Below are positions 61,356 through 64,000 of a stretch of DNA of 64,000 bases, piece after piece. Origin of the DNA: Prorocentrum cordatum (taxonomy: Eukaryota > Sar > Dinophyceae > Prorocentrales > Prorocentraceae); NCBI GenBank assembly GCA_963575745.1, contig CAUYUJ010007224.1, positions 352,001-416,000 on the forward strand, written 5' to 3'. Within the stretch, counting starts at the first letter, position 1. Each line of letters opens with the position of its first letter. Below the pieces are notes generated by a model. The model saw only the letters and a list, made by a program, of their open reading frames with translations, was not told the DNA's origin and ran no database searches. A program made the position numbers and the translations under genes.

Positions 61356-63095
61356 TCAGAGAGCCCCGCGCGGAGCGCCCTCGCAAAGCCTGGCTGCCTC
61401 CGCGTGGGGTCAGCTGCCGCGCAGGCCCGAGCCGCGAGGCTCGTGGAGACGGGCGCACGCCCAAATCCGGGCTTGTGGAGATCGAGGCGACACTGCTGCG
61501 GTCGGCGTTCTGCTTCGGGGGCGGCCAAGAGGGGGGTGATGACCAGGTGGGGGGAGAGATCATGGCGGGGCCATGACATCTCCCCAGGTTTCACTGCGCC
61601 TCCTCTTACTGCTGTGCGTTCCCTGGCCCCCCCCCCCCCGGGGCTCGCGCCCATGCCTCGGTCCATGACCTGCGCCCGCCCTCCTGGGCGCCCCCTCTTG
61701 GCCGCCCCCGAGAGAATCCCGGAGGCCTCGCGCGGCAGCTTGAGGCTCAACGTGCGTCGGACTCACGTCGGAGCGCGTCGGGCTTACATCGGACTCATGT
61801 CAAATGCACATGGGATGTACGTCGGGACATCGCCGTGCGAACGTCGTCCCAAGTCTGACGGGGCAGACGCGCGGACTAGATCGTGCAACTGTTTTGCGCC
61901 CCGCGAGGCCTCCAGGATGTTTCTCACAGCGTTCTGGGAGAACGTGGCTTCGGCCAGGTCCGGGACCCACGAGGGGCCCAACACGTTTTTGTTGGCCCGC
62001 GTGCGCCAGGGCGTACGAGACGAGCAGGCGTTGGTCAGAGCGAGCGGTGGGCTGAAACGGAAGCTAACACAGGCACGAAGCGAACGAGCAAGAGCCTGTT
62101 CTTCTAGATTGCGGCAAGTTTACTCGCGTGGACTGGGGGTGGCGGCTGAACCTGAAGCAAACCGCAAACGACCTGCATTGAAGGAAATGACTCAAGTTGA
62201 AAGGCACCTGCACGTTAGTACTCGTCTGAAGAGGGGCGAGAAGGGAGGGGGGGGGGGGGGGGGGGCGAACGCCATGCAAGTTAAATTGCCCGAATCTCCT
62301 CCCCCAAAAAAAGAAAGGCTCCAAGGGACGAGAAAAGAGGCGGGGCGGAGCCCGATCAGGCCATGCTGGTCGGCGCGGGAGTGCCGGGAGGGCGTGCAGC
62401 TGCGCACGAGCATTGGGTCATTGGCCAGAGGTGGCAGGCCGTGCAGCTTGGTATCGCTCGGACGTGCGCATTCGAGGAGCATCTTGGATCATCTTGCGGA
62501 GGAACAAACACGCACGAAACCGACAAACGCACGGAGGATGGGCGTCCGAGCGATGGCAGAAGTAGGAGAAGAGGAGCACCAGGATGTCTGGGGGCAAAGG
62601 CTGGTGCCGCGGGGGCTCAGAGAGCCGTCCGTGAACAGGAAGCCCTTGGCGCCAGTGGCTGGACGTCAGGGTGCCGTGGGAAGCGGGCGCACCGTCGAAA
62701 CTGAGGGGCCCCAGGCACTCAGAAAGACAGTTGTCGGGATTGGAGGATGGGGTCTGGGAGGGACGACCAGATCACCCGCATCATCGAGCATGCTGGTCGT
62801 GCTTATTTTCACAGTCGCACCCAGTATCTCCTGAACCCCTTCCTCTCAACACAATGATTCGTCGGACGGGGCTAGGACGAGGACAAATCCGTTCCAGAGC
62901 GTCCCAGAACGCTTTCAGAGCGCCCCGCCACTCCTCGGTGCACTGGGCGCCTCCTGGCGCCGGGAGGCGCCAGGGAAATCGGCGACGTGAGCTGCTTCGA
63001 CCCAGGGACCCAGCCCCCCTCGGGTCAAGACGGGAGGCTCTGCCATATTTTCGGCTCCCGGAGCCTTCGCCGGGTCCCAGGGCCTTCCAGGGAAC
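61356..63095. other. Gene-poor stretch
   Basis: TCGGACTCACGTCGGAGCGC-type 12-13-bp words recur at 61755-61830. A run of about 20 G lies at 62246. The plus frame across 61404-62834 is long because of GC content; parts of it are basic and Ser/Ala-rich without domain character, so I do not call it. Confidence 0.35.
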
Positions 63096-63262
63096 GAGTC
63101 TCAGGGCGAAGCGCCAGTTCCAGAGGAGTGGGTCGAGACCTCTGGGCGTCGACGCTGTGAACAAGATCCTGTTGTCGAGGGCTCGGGACGAAGCGCTGGT
63201 CCCCGGGGAGTGGGTCGAGACCTCTGGGCGTCGACGCTGTAATAAAAAATCGGGTCGCCGAG
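63096..63262. repeat. 82-bp tandem duplication
   Basis: GAGTGGGTCGAGACCTCTGG followed by GCGTCGACGCTGT occurs at 63126 and 63208, with diverged flanks (GCGAAGCGCCAGTTCC versus ACGAAGCGCTGGTCCC). Confidence 0.88.
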
Positions 63263-63368
63263 GGTCTGGGAAACCCGCGTGCGCCCCGCCTTCGCCTCTC
63301 CTGGCAGCACCGACGTCGCCTAGAGTCAAGCAGTGGCGAAGCGTCCTGGCTCGCCTAGAGGCCCACCA

Positions 63369-63560
63369 AAGAGTGTTCTAAGAACCTTGTGTGGTCTGCA
63401 CGACACGTTCTTAGACCGTTTCTGGCTGAGACGGTCTTTTTCAACACATCGGGTTCATGTTCTACGACTATTGTTATCGCCCTTCGAATATTTGCGGGTT
63501 CTAAGAGCATTTCTTGGTAGCCCTACAGGAATGCCGGGACGGTCGGTCATTGCTCAATAG
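63369..63560 (+). repeat. Dispersed repeat, copy 2
   Basis: Diverged copy of 58839-59017 with GTGGTCTGCACGA, TTTCTGGCTGAGACGGTC, TTGGTAGCCCT and ACGGTCGGTC...TGCTCAA. It is longer in the middle by about 15-20 bases. Confidence 0.7.
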
Positions 63561-64000
63561 AGGTTGTCACCAACACCACGATCGGCGGTGTATCTTCAGC
63601 GCAGGAAGATGTTCCTGATCTCGGTGATGGTGGCAATATTCGGCCATCTAAGTGACCGAACTATTTCCACCAGCAACAACAACAAAAGACCATCTTACCC
63701 CTGTGGAGGACGTCTCCTGTGTTGGTGTTGGTGCCCGTTTCGAGGCCTGCAAGCACAGTCTGAGATTCGGGTTCAGTGTTTCGCGTCGCGGGTTCTGGCA
63801 CACCATGCCTTGGCGCGACACGCCAACCATGCCCCGGTCCCTCAGCCTGGGATGCAATTCTTGGGGGAGGCTACATCCTGCATCGGCGCTGGCATGTGTG
63901 TTCGCGGTCGATAACCGGCTTCATCTGTGCGGATCTGGCTTTCTCCCGCTGAATACCGCGCGATCCGAACGTATCCGGCTAAATCCCGGGCTTAACCTGG
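63561..64000. other. Window end, no supported gene
   Basis: Contains the third member of the GGTTCTGGC hairpin family (about 63782-63828). Nothing else recognised. Confidence 0.4.

Noticed and set aside
61404-62834. 476-residue plus-strand frame
   Set aside because: Open because of GC content; no domain, no splice or start context, and interrupted by a poly-G run giving poly-Gly.

Overview
The window looks like nuclear DNA of a GC-rich dinoflagellate; Prorocentrum-like is only a guess. The evidence is: (i) genes split into GC-rich exons with GC or GT donors and AG acceptors, separated by long purine/pyrimidine microsatellite introns; (ii) a spliced-leader-like relic upstream of an intronless basic-protein gene; (iii) a long Ty1/copia-type pol; (iv) a DNA cytosine-methyltransferase gene; (v) a PPR-like relic of the kind abundant in these algae; (vi) many foldback hairpins and satellites. 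No rRNA, tRNA or CRISPR array was recognised.

Layout. From 1 to about 26.2 kb the recognisable genes are mainly on the minus strand: a partial unknown gene (2-1515), a small exon (5808-6014), a C5 cytosine methyltransferase (9450 down to 7204, with motif X in a separate exon at 6756-6977), a four-exon unknown gene (23411 to about 15893) and a gene represented by exons at 26209-25955 and 25333-24979. The exception is a small Lys/Gly-rich gene on the plus strand (13292-13709) just downstream of the leader-like sequence. Between them lie a 32-bp hairpin satellite (10.2-11.1 kb), several perfect or near-perfect palindromes and GA/GGA/CCT arrays.

From about 26.75 to 38.84 kb is one plus-strand retroelement of lower GC content. 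It has copia reverse transcriptase and RNase H, then about 7 kb of extra coding sequence broken into three more overlapping frames. That extra region carries a complete-looking Tpt1/KptA-type RNA 2'-phosphotransferase (ADP-ribosyltransferase fold) domain. The element ends in a tandem duplication, structured 3' DNA, a polypurine tract and a candidate LTR. No gag, protease, integrase or 5' LTR is visible, so it appears 5'-truncated.

Immediately downstream is a seven-exon plus-strand unknown gene (about 39.03-47.22 kb). Its introns are built from locally duplicated short words. From 47 to 64 kb gene content is low: a PPR-like relic (49.75 kb), a two-exon minus-strand candidate (53.0-53.5 kb), a 152-bp palindrome, a 156-bp tandem repeat invaded by a GAC/GAG expansion, large GGA arrays and several dispersed repeat families. 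The best candidate for something undescribed is the copia-like element with its downstream phosphotransferase-domain polyprotein.
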